39,668 nt of DNA from JBDGYE01 sp039584255 (GTDB lineage Bacteria > Gemmatimonadota > Gemmatimonadetes > Palauibacterales > Palauibacteraceae), in assembly GCA_039584255.1 (NCBI GenBank), contig JBDGYE010000046.1, forward strand, positions 1 through 39,668, written 5' to 3'. A program made the position numbers and the translations under genes. The notes under the pieces are model-generated. The model was given only the letters and a program-made list of their open reading frames with translations, did not search any database and had not been told where the DNA came from. This document shows positions 31,865-39,668 of the stretch, one piece after another (within the stretch, counting starts at the first letter, position 1; the number at the start of each line of letters is the position of its first letter).

Positions 31865-32652
31865 GACTCTTCGGTCCCGGCGCCGGACTCGCGCCCCACG
31901 GAGACGGTCCGCGCCGCGTCATCGGCGCCCGCCGCGCCCGCCGCCTCCGCCGCTGCGCCTGATTCCAGCAGCGGCCCCAGGTCCTCGATCCGGTGGTTGA
32001 TGATCTCGATCACCGTGCGCGAGGAGATGGTGGCGCCGGTGATCATGTCCACCTCGTGCTCGTCTCCCGTGCCGGCTCCGGGCTTGACTCCCACCAGCGG
32101 CGGCGCCGCCTCCCGGAATCCGTCGACGAACTCGAGGTCCTTGAAGATCTTGTCGCCGAGGCCGGGCGTCTCCTTGCTCTCCAGGACCTTCATTCCCAGC
32201 ACCCTCTCACGACCGGCGTCGTACCCGAAGATGAGGAAGATGAAGTCCTGGAAGCCCGGCTCGGAGCCTGTGATGGCGTATCCGATGGGCTCGTCGGAGG
32301 CGTCGTATCCCAGGAACACCTTCTCGGCCATCACCGTGTCCACGCCGGCCGGCGGCGTGGGAGACAGGCCATCGGCCGTCACGTACAGCGTCTCGTACCG
32401 TGCCGGGCCGCTCAGCACCTCCTGCACGGCCTCCCGCAGGACCTTGGCCCGGTATGCCTGGATGCGCGGGTCGGCCCACCCGAACACCAGCACGATGACC
32501 AGTCCCGCGATCGCTCCGGCGAGGCCCAGCGTGAGCATCAGCTTCCCCGAAGAGACGGCTGGCGGCTGATCCGGCGGTCCGCCTGCCGAGCCGGCCTCGC
32601 CAGAGCCCTGATCCGCTGCCCCGTTCTGGACGGTCGGGAGCTCCCTGCTCAC
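31861..32652 (-). CDS. rnfG: Rnf subunit RnfG, covalent-FMN protein
   Basis: A 263-aa protein. Its GTG start at 32652 overlaps the rnfD stop (GTGA) and has a long GGAGGAGG SD 7 bp away. A Pro/Gly/Ser-rich cytoplasmic lead of about 35 residues precedes one membrane segment (about 38-60). The extracytoplasmic FMN-binding domain contains the covalent flavin motif DMITGATISS (about residues 205-214), in which a Thr carries FMN by a phosphoester bond. An unusual Ala-rich tail (EAAGAAGADDAA) ends the protein. The long N-terminal lead is not typical of RnfG. Confidence 0.9.
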   Translation of the reverse strand: MSRELPTVQNGAADQGSGEAGSAGGPPDQPPAVSSGKLMLTLGLAGAIAGLVIVLVFGWADPRIQAYRAKVLREAVQEVLSGPARYETLYVTADGLSPTPPAGVDTVMAEKVFLGYDASDEPIGYAITGSEPGFQDFIFLIFGYDAGRERVLGMKVLESKETPGLGDKIFKDLEFVDGFREAAPPLVGVKPGAGTGDEHEVDMITGATISSRTVIEIINHRIEDLGPLLESGAAAEAAGAAGADDAARTVSVGRESGAGTEES

Positions 32653-33701
32653 GCCGCTTCCTCCTCCGCCGTCCGACGCGGCGATCGGGCCGGGTGGCCG
32701 AACACCCGGGGCTGCGTCGCACGGTTGATGAAGGGCACCAGGGCGTTCATGAACAGGATCGCGTACATCACCCCTTCCGGCAGCCCTCCCCACGCCCGGA
32801 TCAACACCACCAGAAGCCCGATTCCGACCCCGAAGATCCAGGCGCCCCTCGGGGTCACGGGGGAGGTCACCATGTCGGTGGCCATGTATACGGCGCCCAG
32901 TATGAGCCCGCCGGAGAACAGCATGAACATGGGACTGGGGTAACGCGCAGCGTCGATCGCGAACAGGAGACCCGAGAAGACGATCACGGTGAGGAAGATG
33001 CTCGCCGGGATCCTCCAGTCTAGGTACTTCTTGAGGGCGAGGTAGCCGCCGCATGCGAGGATCAGAACCCCAGCGGTTTCGCCAAGCGATCCGCCCGTGG
33101 ACCCTATCATCAGGTCCAGGGTGGGCGTTCCCAAGCGCTCGAACTTCATGAGCCCGAGCGGCGTGGCACCGGTGACCACGTCGGGGGCTGCCGGCGCCAT
33201 CAGCGGCAGGGCGAGGTTGTCGCCGCGGAGCGCCCACCACGAGTCGGGCTGCACGGGCCACGTGGTAATGGCCGCGGGGAAAGCCGCCTGGAGGAAGGCC
33301 CGCCCCAGCAGGGCCGGGTTGAATACGTTCTGCCCCAGCCCGCCGAAGATCAGCTTTCCGAAGCCGATCCCGAACACGCCGCCCACGAAGGCCATCCACA
33401 ACGGGAATCCCGGCGGCAGGATCAGGCCGAGCAGGAGGCCGGTGATCACGGCGGACCCGTCGCGCACTGAGGGTCCCCGGCTGAACGCCCTCTCGGTCAG
33501 CACGGACCCGGCCGTGGCGGCCGCGATGACCAGGACGGCGCTGGGGCCGAAGTAGTAGACTGCCGCGCCCACCACCGGAAGCAGGCTGGCGGCCACGGTC
33601 CACATGATCCGCGGCGTGGAGTGGGGCGTCTTGAGGTGCGGGGATGCCGCGATTCGCAGCCTGAGGGCCTCGGCGGCCTCCACGACACCCCCTCCGCTCA
33701 C
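32649..33701 (-). CDS. rnfD: Rnf membrane subunit RnfD, covalent-FMN protein
   Basis: A 350-aa polytopic protein. The GTG at 33701 overlaps the rnfC stop (GTGA) with GGAGG 7 bp upstream; a longer frame over rnfC is a shadow. It begins with the usual SPHLKTPHSTPRIMW cytoplasmic lead, then multiple membrane segments. The covalent FMN site appears as VVTGATPLGL (near residue 180), and NVFNPALLGRAF is the expected RnfD/NqrB signature. A quinone or flavin pathway across the membrane is the family role. Confidence 0.92.
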   Translation of the reverse strand: MSGGGVVEAAEALRLRIAASPHLKTPHSTPRIMWTVAASLLPVVGAAVYYFGPSAVLVIAAATAGSVLTERAFSRGPSVRDGSAVITGLLLGLILPPGFPLWMAFVGGVFGIGFGKLIFGGLGQNVFNPALLGRAFLQAAFPAAITTWPVQPDSWWALRGDNLALPLMAPAAPDVVTGATPLGLMKFERLGTPTLDLMIGSTGGSLGETAGVLILACGGYLALKKYLDWRIPASIFLTVIVFSGLLFAIDAARYPSPMFMLFSGGLILGAVYMATDMVTSPVTPRGAWIFGVGIGLLVVLIRAWGGLPEGVMYAILFMNALVPFINRATQPRVFGHPARSPRRTAEEEAA

Positions 33702-35026
33702 GCTGCCGCCTCCTTCTGCCGGCGGAGCATGTTCTTCCCGAGGGCGAACATCTGCGACAGCGGGATGTTGGAAGGGCATACGTAGGAACAGCAGCCGCAC
33801 AGCATGCAGTCCATCAGGTCGGCGTCCTCCATCTCCACGTAGCGGCCCGCCTGGGCCAGGGTGCCGAGCAGAGAGGGGTTGAGGAAGACCGGGCAGGCTT
33901 CGAGGCAGCGCCCGCAGTGGATGCACGGGTAGCGCCGGAGCGTTCGCGCCTCCTTCTCCGTCAGGACCACGACCCCCGTGGTTCCTTTGATCAGCGGCGT
34001 GTCCAGGTCCGGCTGCGCGCTACCCATCATCGGGCCCCCGAAGACGATCTGCGTCGCGTCGTCGGTGAGCCCGCCGCAGAATTCGATCACATCGCGGAGC
34101 TTGGTGCCGACCGGGACGATGAGGTTCGACGGCTTTCGTACCCCGGGCCCGGTCACCGTCACGACCCGTTCGATGAGGGGAAAGCCGGTCTCGAAGATCT
34201 CGGCTATGCAGGCGATGGACCCCACGTTCTGAACCACTACCCCCACATGCATCGGCAGCTTGCCCGAGGGGACCTCGCTGCCGGTGACGACCCTGATGAG
34301 CATCTTCTCGGCGCCCTGCGGGTATTTCACCGTCAGCGGCACGACGCTCACGTCGAGGTCCTCGGGGAGCGTTTCGGTCAGCTTCAGGATCGCTTCCGGC
34401 TTGTTCTTCTCGATCCCGATCACCGCCCGGCGGACACCGAGCGCCTTCATCATGATGCGGATTCCGAACTGCACCCGCTCCGGAAACTCGACCATCGTCC
34501 GGTGGTCGGTGGTCAGGAACGGCTCGCACTCGGCCCCGTTGATGATGAGCGTGTCGACCGCAGTGTCGTCTGGCGGCAGCAGCTTCACGTGGGTCGGGAA
34601 CGCGGCTCCCCCGAGGCCGACCACTCCTCCCTTCTGGACCTCGTCCACGACCTGGTTCGGCGTCAGGCCTTCCCACCGCGGCACGATCCGCGGTCGCGGC
34701 ACCTGCGGAGAGAAGCGGTCCACCTCGATGATGACGGTCTCGTCCATCGAGCCGTCGGGGTGCGGCCACAGTCGGACGTCCTTCACGGTGCCCGCGGCCG
34801 ATGTGTGGATGGGCACCGAGATGAAGCCGTCGGCCTCGCCCACCTTGTCGCCCCGCTCCACGCGGTCACCGCGCCCGACGATGAGACGCGCCGGCTTCCC
34901 GGCGTGCTGGCGCAGGGGCAGAGCGATCTCGTCGGCGAACGGCATCCGCCGGATCGGCAGCTCCTCGGTAAGCTGCTTCAGTTCCGGCGGGTGGACGCCG
35001 TGCCGGAACGTGTGTGAACCGAGCAT
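33698..35026 (-). CDS. rnfC: Rnf subunit RnfC, iron-sulphur/NADH-dehydrogenase-like
   Basis: A 442-aa peripheral cytoplasmic subunit of normal length. After an N-terminal HTFRHGVHPPELK motif come a barrel-sandwich region (ADGFISVPIHTSAAG), the NuoF-like Rossmann/SLBB part (GLGGAAFPTHVK; INGAECEPFLTTDHR) and two ferredoxin motifs, CIHCGRCLEACP and CMLCGCCSYVCPSN, near the end. RnfC is the NADH-facing subunit. The ATG at 35026 is 29 bp after the oxidoreductase stop, so these genes are probably one transcript. Confidence 0.94.
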   Translation of the reverse strand: MLGSHTFRHGVHPPELKQLTEELPIRRMPFADEIALPLRQHAGKPARLIVGRGDRVERGDKVGEADGFISVPIHTSAAGTVKDVRLWPHPDGSMDETVIIEVDRFSPQVPRPRIVPRWEGLTPNQVVDEVQKGGVVGLGGAAFPTHVKLLPPDDTAVDTLIINGAECEPFLTTDHRTMVEFPERVQFGIRIMMKALGVRRAVIGIEKNKPEAILKLTETLPEDLDVSVVPLTVKYPQGAEKMLIRVVTGSEVPSGKLPMHVGVVVQNVGSIACIAEIFETGFPLIERVVTVTGPGVRKPSNLIVPVGTKLRDVIEFCGGLTDDATQIVFGGPMMGSAQPDLDTPLIKGTTGVVVLTEKEARTLRRYPCIHCGRCLEACPVFLNPSLLGTLAQAGRYVEMEDADLMDCMLCGCCSYVCPSNIPLSQMFALGKNMLRRQKEAAA

Positions 35027-35055
35027 GTGGGCCCCTCAGGCCACGGATTCGGTGA

Positions 35056-38000
35056 TCAGTTGAACGGCGCCGCCCGCTCGATCCACTTCTCCAGGTCCTT
35101 CTCCTTCGGGTTGAGCGGCGTCCCCGGGTGGATGATCTCGGCCGTGCACTTCTCGGCCGACTGCACGATCTCCGCGAACGTGCCTGCCCGAGCGTCCTTA
35201 ATGTACGCCTGCTTGTTCTCGTCGTAGGCGAACATCTTCTTGTTGATGTTGATGCACTCGTCGCACGAGGTGCACCGGGCCGTCTCGATGTACGGCTCCA
35301 TGACGAGCGCTTCTTCCTCTTCCTCCTCGGCCGGAGCCTCGGCTGGTATCGCCTCCACGGCCACGGCCGTCTCGGCCGGCGCCTCGAGTACCGCCGTCGC
35401 TGCGGACCCGGCGGGCGCCTCGCGCGGCGCCGCGGTGGCCGGGGCCCCGGTCGCCGACGCGATCCCGGCCACGGAGTCGGCCGTGATGGGCCGGAGCGAG
35501 GTGTCCGCCCGGGCGCGGGCCAGAATCTCCGAGACCGTCAGCTTGCCGTCGCCGGAGGCCAGCAGGCCCTCGGCCATCCGCCTCGCCACCAGCGCCGGGT
35601 AGCGAGTCCTGAGATCGGCCAGCTTCGACTCGTACTCGGCCCGGATCGCCGCTGCCTTCTGCTCGAACTCATCCTCCATCTGGTCGGTGACCGCCTCGCG
35701 AACCGAGGGTGGGAGCTCGAGGCCCGCCAGCTGCTTGAGCTGGGACCAGAAGAGCAGGCGATCCTCCGAGAGCTCCACCATCTCCGCCGAGCAGGCCAGC
35801 CGGTGGAGGCGCTTCTCGCCGTCGATCGTCCAGATGAACGGCTGCTTGCCGGCCCGGTCCTCCTCCGACAGCCCCAGGAACTCGGCGAACGGGACCTGCT
35901 CCTCGTCCCAGTCTTCCCGGGCGATCTTCCGGAAGTGTTTCTTGAAGCGGCCCTCGGTCGCCGCCCAGTCTGCCGTGGTGACGGGCAGCTCCATCTTCTT
36001 CTCCTGGCCCTCGTCATCCACGTGCTCCAGCTCGTAGGTGGGCCAGGTCTCGTCCGTCTCCGGGTTGCCGGAGAGATCGAGGCACTCGGCGAAGCTAGTC
36101 CCCGCGTCGGGGTCGTAGATGAGGAACGGGAAAGCCCGGCTCTCGAGAGCGAAGCGTGCCGCGTTGGGCGCCCACTCGTCCGCCAGCCCGTGCTCCACCG
36201 GACAGGGCGTGAAGATGCTGAACACCGCCGGTCGCCGGGACTTGAGCCCCTTGATGACGCCGCCGATGAGGTGTGACGCCGAGGCCTGCGACGACTGGAG
36301 CACGAACGCGCCTCGATGGGCGAGGGCGATGAGCGACAGCTCCTTGCGGGTCTCCTCCTTCCCGTGCTGAGCCTTGCCGTAGGCGGCCATGTCCGACACC
36401 TGGCCTGTGAAGCCGCTCGTGCAGGCCTGGCCTCCGGTATTCGAGTAGACCTGCGTGTCCAGCACGATCACCCGGATCGGCTTCCCGGAGGCCAGCAGAC
36501 GCGACAGGTTCTGGAAGCCGATGTCCAACATGGCGCCGTCGCCGCCCATGGCGATGATCGGCGCACACAGGTCGAACTCCTCGTCCGAGAACGCCTCCCA
36601 GTTGAACGCCGTGAACTCGGGCTCGTGCAGCTCGGCGTCGTACTCCCCGGATGCCAGCAGCCGCGCCCGCCGCACCTCGACGAAGGCGTTCTCCATCTTT
36701 CGCATGTGGCCCTCGTAGATTCCGATGGCCACGGACGGCGAGTCCTGGAAGAGATGGTTGACCCAGGGGTACGGGTAGGGGTTGTACGGGAAGGTGCTGC
36801 CCCACACCGACGAGCAGCCCGTGCTGTTGCTGATCCCCATGTTGGCGCGACCCTGCCCGCTCGGTCCTTCGACGTACCGCCACCGCAGGTCCTGAAGCGC
36901 CGCGATGGCGTCGGTCAGGCGCTTAAGCTCCACCTTCTTGTCGTCGTCCAGCGGAACCTGGGCGGTGCCGCCCTCGGCCAGTGCGGCCAGGTCCAGATCC
37001 GCGTCGGCGGAGAGGAGGTCTCGGGCCTTAGCGTCGAGGGCCTCGATGAGCGCCTCGATCTCGGCTACGAACTTCTCCACGCGGGGCTGCATGAGCGACT
37101 CGACGGCCGATATGATGAGGTGCACGGCGGTCTTTTCGCCGCACCCCATGCAGGCCCCGTCGCCGCCCGCCATCGTCCTGTAGTTCTCCTTCTTCAGGAG
37201 CAACGATGGCAGGACGCCGATCCCCTCTTCCAGATTCCGGATGTTGATGTAGCGGTCCGGCGTGTCGGGAAGGTTCTCCCAGAAGTCCCAGTTGCGCCGC
37301 AGGCGGTCCAGGTTCTCCTCGTCCTGTCGGACAGTCACCAGAGCACCATCCGCGCACACGTCGACGCAAATGTTGCAGCCCTTGCAGGCCTCCGGATTCA
37401 CGGTGATGGAGAGCAGCCCTCCGGCGTCCTTCTCCTTGTTCTCGTGGACGTCGAAGAAGGGCACGGTCTTCGCCAGCGGGAAGTCCGCCAGCACCGAGTA
37501 GACGGCGGCGAACTCCTCGTCCAGGGCCTTCTTGCGGTCCGCGTCCCACGGCAGCTTGTCGGCCAGGTTGCGGTAGGCGGCCGACACCGTGTCGCCGAAG
37601 GTCGTGAACGGCACGCCCTTGAGGACCTTCCGCACCTCGCGCGCGAGGTTCACCGACACCGACTGGATGCGGTCCAGCGGCTTCCCGTTCTGGGCCGTGC
37701 GGATCGCTGCCTGAATGACCTCCTCGACCGTGTTGACCAGTCCCGGGATCGCCGCGTCGGGGCACTGTACCCAGCACTGCGAGCACCCCGTGCACTTGTC
37801 GGCGATGAATTCGGGGACCTCGAAGCGGATCGCGGACATGTCCCGAACCGTGCTGGTGGCGGCCGGGATGGCGCTGATGGCCGAGAACGGATCGGCGATC
37901 ACGTCCTGGTCCAGCCCGCAGAGCGAGCACACCTGCTCCCAGAACCGACCCTGGTTGCCGATGCCCCACTGCTGGTTCGGGTTGTCGAGCAAGGTGGGGA

Positions 38001-39668
38001 TCGCGCCGACGGCCGCTTCGGCCATGATCTGGTCGGCGCCCTCGGGCTCCTCCAGGGCCGGCACCTCGAAGACCTCGTCGAAGCCCCGCTCGATCACCCG
38101 GAGGTTGGCTCCAACGACTCGCTCCCCGAGATGTCCGAACTTCTTGCGGAGCTGGTTGCCGATCTCCTCGAACAGCCTGTCCCGGTCGAGCCCCTCGCGC
38201 TCCATGAGGGGCGAGGCGCGGAAGAAGGCGCCCATGAAGGCCGTGCCCTGCATCCGGTACCGGAGATCCGGGTCCTCTGCCTCCTCGGTGGCGATCCTGA
38301 AGGCGTCGAAGGCGTACACCTTGATGCCGCGGTCGCGGATGATCTGTCGTGCAGGAGCGGGGAACGAGTTCCAGAGCTCCGACGGCTCCAGGTCGCTCTG
38401 GATCACGAAGACGCCGCCCTCCTTGAGCCCGGCCAGCGGGGCGGCGTTGCCGAACACGTTCGGGTCCGGCGACAGCACCACGTTGACGTGCTTGAGCTCG
38501 CCGTTGAGACGCACCGGCTCGTGCGAGAGGATCCCGTAGAAGGTGGTGGGCTGCCCCTTCTTCTCCGACCCGTACTTCGGATTCGCCTTGACGTTGAGGC
38601 CGGCCAGTTCGAACGAGGTCAGAACCACGTTCTTGCCCATGGTGATGGCGCCCCAGCCTCCCACCGAGTGGATGCGCAGAGAGATCGCGTCCTCCGGCAG
38701 CAGGTTGATGTCCGTCTCCGGGACGAGTGCCCGCTCGGCCAGCTCCGGGTAGTGATCCTGCAGCTCCTCCTGCCAGATCTCGAGCTTCGGCAGATTCGTC
38801 CCCTGCCGGACGAAGTCGATTCCGAGGTAGAACTGTCGGGTCTTCTTGCCCTCGGGGAGCATGTTCTCCACCGCGAGGACCAGGTCCGCGGGCTGGAGGT
38901 CGCGGCTTCCGAAGCCGAAGCCGGCCGAGTAGAAGTCGGGCACTTCGTCCGGCCGCAGATCGGCGACTCCGGGGAAGGGGCGCTTGCCGTTCTTCGACTC
39001 CCGGCCCGCCCGCCAGTTCTCCTGTCCCTTCGAGAGGGCGGCGCGTATCTCGCGCAACAGCGGCTGGTCCACCGCCAGCGGTTGATCGCACCGCTCCAGC
39101 ACCGTCACCCCCTTCTTGCCCTTCAGCAGGTGGCTGATCAGGTCCGAAGGGAAGGGGCGAAACATCACCACGTCGAGAACGCCGAGCTTCAGGCCGCGCT
39201 CCTCGCGCAGGTAGTCGGCTACGGCCTCCGCGTTGGATACCACTGAGCCCTGGCCCGCCAGGACGTACTCGGCGTCCTCCAGCCGGTAGCCCATGGCGCG
39301 AGCGTACCGCCGCCCGCTGAGCTCCTGATATTCCTCGAGCGCCTGGTCCGACAGCTCCTCGAGGTGGTCGAAGTAGAAGGGCCTCTGCGCGGCCACGCCC
39401 TGCATGTAGGCGTCCTGGTTCTGCACCGAGCCCAGGAGAGCCGGGTAGTCCAGGTCGAACATCTCGGGGATGCGCCTGCGCGTGTCGCCGAACGTGAGCT
39501 TCTGGGCCGGAGTCGGAGACTCGATGATGTCCGACGGATCTCCGAGATACTCCCTCACCAGCTCGCGCTCGGGCAGCCGGATCGACTCGATCACGTGGCT
39601 CGTGAGGAAGCCGTCCTGCGCCACCAGTCCGGGATTGAGACTCAGCTCGGCGATCCGGTGCGCGATCA
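35056..39668 (-). CDS. nifJ: Giant pyruvate (2-oxoacid):ferredoxin oxidoreductase with fused C-terminal ferredoxin, 5' end outside window
   Basis: The frame is open to the right edge, so the N-terminal pyrimidine-binding part is missing; about 1536 residues are visible and GTG 39624 is internal. It includes the end of the alpha domain (AQDGFLTSH), the gamma domain (GGWGAITMGKN), two ferredoxin motifs (CTGCSQCWVQCP at about 37760-37800 and CKGCNICVDVC at about 37350-37385) and the TPP domain (GDGACMGCGEK, MGGDGAMLDIG, DTQVYSNTGGQ). This is the single-chain NifJ layout. After it comes an Ala/Pro/Glu-rich linker (about 35300-35500) and a mini-ferredoxin with CTSCDEC plus a fourth Cys in AEKC. 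Classical NifJ is about 1170-1200 residues, so this protein is much longer. It converts a 2-oxoacid and CoA to acyl-CoA, CO2 and reduced ferredoxin. It leads the Rnf genes. Confidence 0.9.
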   Translation of the reverse strand, partial: IAHRIAELSLNPGLVAQDGFLTSHVIESIRLPERELVREYLGDPSDIIESPTPAQKLTFGDTRRRIPEMFDLDYPALLGSVQNQDAYMQGVAAQRPFYFDHLEELSDQALEEYQELSGRRYARAMGYRLEDAEYVLAGQGSVVSNAEAVADYLREERGLKLGVLDVVMFRPFPSDLISHLLKGKKGVTVLERCDQPLAVDQPLLREIRAALSKGQENWRAGRESKNGKRPFPGVADLRPDEVPDFYSAGFGFGSRDLQPADLVLAVENMLPEGKKTRQFYLGIDFVRQGTNLPKLEIWQEELQDHYPELAERALVPETDINLLPEDAISLRIHSVGGWGAITMGKNVVLTSFELAGLNVKANPKYGSEKKGQPTTFYGILSHEPVRLNGELKHVNVVLSPDPNVFGNAAPLAGLKEGGVFVIQSDLEPSELWNSFPAPARQIIRDRGIKVYAFDAFRIATEEAEDPDLRYRMQGTAFMGAFFRASPLMEREGLDRDRLFEEIGNQLRKKFGHLGERVVGANLRVIERGFDEVFEVPALEEPEGADQIMAEAAVGAIPTLLDNPNQQWGIGNQGRFWEQVCSLCGLDQDVIADPFSAISAIPAATSTVRDMSAIRFEVPEFIADKCTGCSQCWVQCPDAAIPGLVNTVEEVIQAAIRTAQNGKPLDRIQSVSVNLAREVRKVLKGVPFTTFGDTVSAAYRNLADKLPWDADRKKALDEEFAAVYSVLADFPLAKTVPFFDVHENKEKDAGGLLSITVNPEACKGCNICVDVCADGALVTVRQDEENLDRLRRNWDFWENLPDTPDRYINIRNLEEGIGVLPSLLLKKENYRTMAGGDGACMGCGEKTAVHLIISAVESLMQPRVEKFVAEIEALIEALDAKARDLLSADADLDLAALAEGGTAQVPLDDDKKVELKRLTDAIAALQDLRWRYVEGPSGQGRANMGISNSTGCSSVWGSTFPYNPYPYPWVNHLFQDSPSVAIGIYEGHMRKMENAFVEVRRARLLASGEYDAELHEPEFTAFNWEAFSDEEFDLCAPIIAMGGDGAMLDIGFQNLSRLLASGKPIRVIVLDTQVYSNTGGQACTSGFTGQVSDMAAYGKAQHGKEETRKELSLIALAHRGAFVLQSSQASASHLIGGVIKGLKSRRPAVFSIFTPCPVEHGLADEWAPNAARFALESRAFPFLIYDPDAGTSFAECLDLSGNPETDETWPTYELEHVDDEGQEKKMELPVTTADWAATEGRFKKHFRKIAREDWDEEQVPFAEFLGLSEEDRAGKQPFIWTIDGEKRLHRLACSAEMVELSEDRLLFWSQLKQLAGLELPPSVREAVTDQMEDEFEQKAAAIRAEYESKLADLRTRYPALVARRMAEGLLASGDGKLTVSEILARARADTSLRPITADSVAGIASATGAPATAAPREAPAGSAATAVLEAPAETAVAVEAIPAEAPAEEEEEEALVMEPYIETARCTSCDECININKKMFAYDENKQAYIKDARAGTFAEIVQSAEKCTAEIIHPGTPLNPKEKDLEKWIERAAPFN

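Noticed and set aside
33698..35026. RnfC ferredoxin motifs taken as an RnfB fusion
   Set aside because: Two clusters at this position are normal for RnfC, and the hydrophobic N-terminus plus NCGxCG-type motif of RnfB are absent.
36316..39246. A 976-codon open frame on the plus strand
   Set aside because: It is the antisense of the PFOR gene, whose conserved motifs are unmistakable; long antisense frames are expected in GC-rich coding DNA.

Overview
The window is dense, GC-rich bacterial DNA with both strands used, short intergenic gaps and many exported or outer-membrane proteins. Several features together suggest Gemmatimonadota or a close FCB-like relative: a large TonB-dependent receptor with a carboxypeptidase-regulatory-like domain, an amidohydrolase with a TolB-type propeller, secreted M1 and YtcJ-like hydrolases, a patatin/Omp85 protein, and an Rnf complex beside a very large pyruvate:ferredoxin oxidoreductase. 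This assignment is an inference; no rRNA or tRNA gene is visible to confirm it.

Layout, left to right. 1-1388: the 3' end of an HD-GYP gene and a TonB protein. 1547-2988 (-): two tandem paralogous small outer-membrane beta-barrels. 3395-4018: an HdeD-like membrane protein with a 14-proline tail. 4204-10047 (+): a tightly coupled five-gene cluster (membrane-anchored 602-aa protein, LolD/MacB-type ATPase, FtsX/MacB-type permease with His motifs, ZnuA-like lipoprotein, coiled-coil lipoprotein). 10044-13574 (-): a YtcJ-like amidohydrolase, a 7-TM protein and an aldo/keto reductase broken by a frameshift. 13768-15940 (+): a glycosyltransferase and an NAD-dependent epimerase. 15948-20048 (+): a propeller-amidohydrolase whose frame runs on into a lipoprotein-like domain. 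20090-21784 (-): an M1 peptidase. 22119-25910 (+): two small exported proteins and a patatin/POTRA/beta-barrel protein. 26058-29378 (-): the TonB-dependent receptor. 29528-39668 (-): an apparent operon reading from a giant 2-oxoacid (pyruvate):ferredoxin oxidoreductase through rnfC, rnfD, rnfG, rnfE and rnfA to three very small proteins and a decayed duplicate of the last one.

How the genes could work together. The right third appears to be an energy module: the oxidoreductase would make reduced ferredoxin and Rnf would couple its oxidation to ion translocation. The Rnf set is complete except for RnfB, the usual ferredoxin-accepting subunit. In the place where RnfB often lies, after rnfA, there is a 51-aa membrane-anchored protein with four closely spaced cysteines. 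The left-centre ABC cluster looks like a metal-linked system with an FtsX/MacB-type permease rather than a ZnuB-type one, and its ZnuA-like protein has lost two of the usual metal-binding histidines. These two clusters are the best candidates for something not yet described.

Three sites of decay or gene remodelling are readable directly: the frameshifted aldo/keto reductase near 10599, the pseudogene copy at 29528-29844 (20-bp tandem duplication plus a nonsense codon), and the in-frame join at about 19160-19218.
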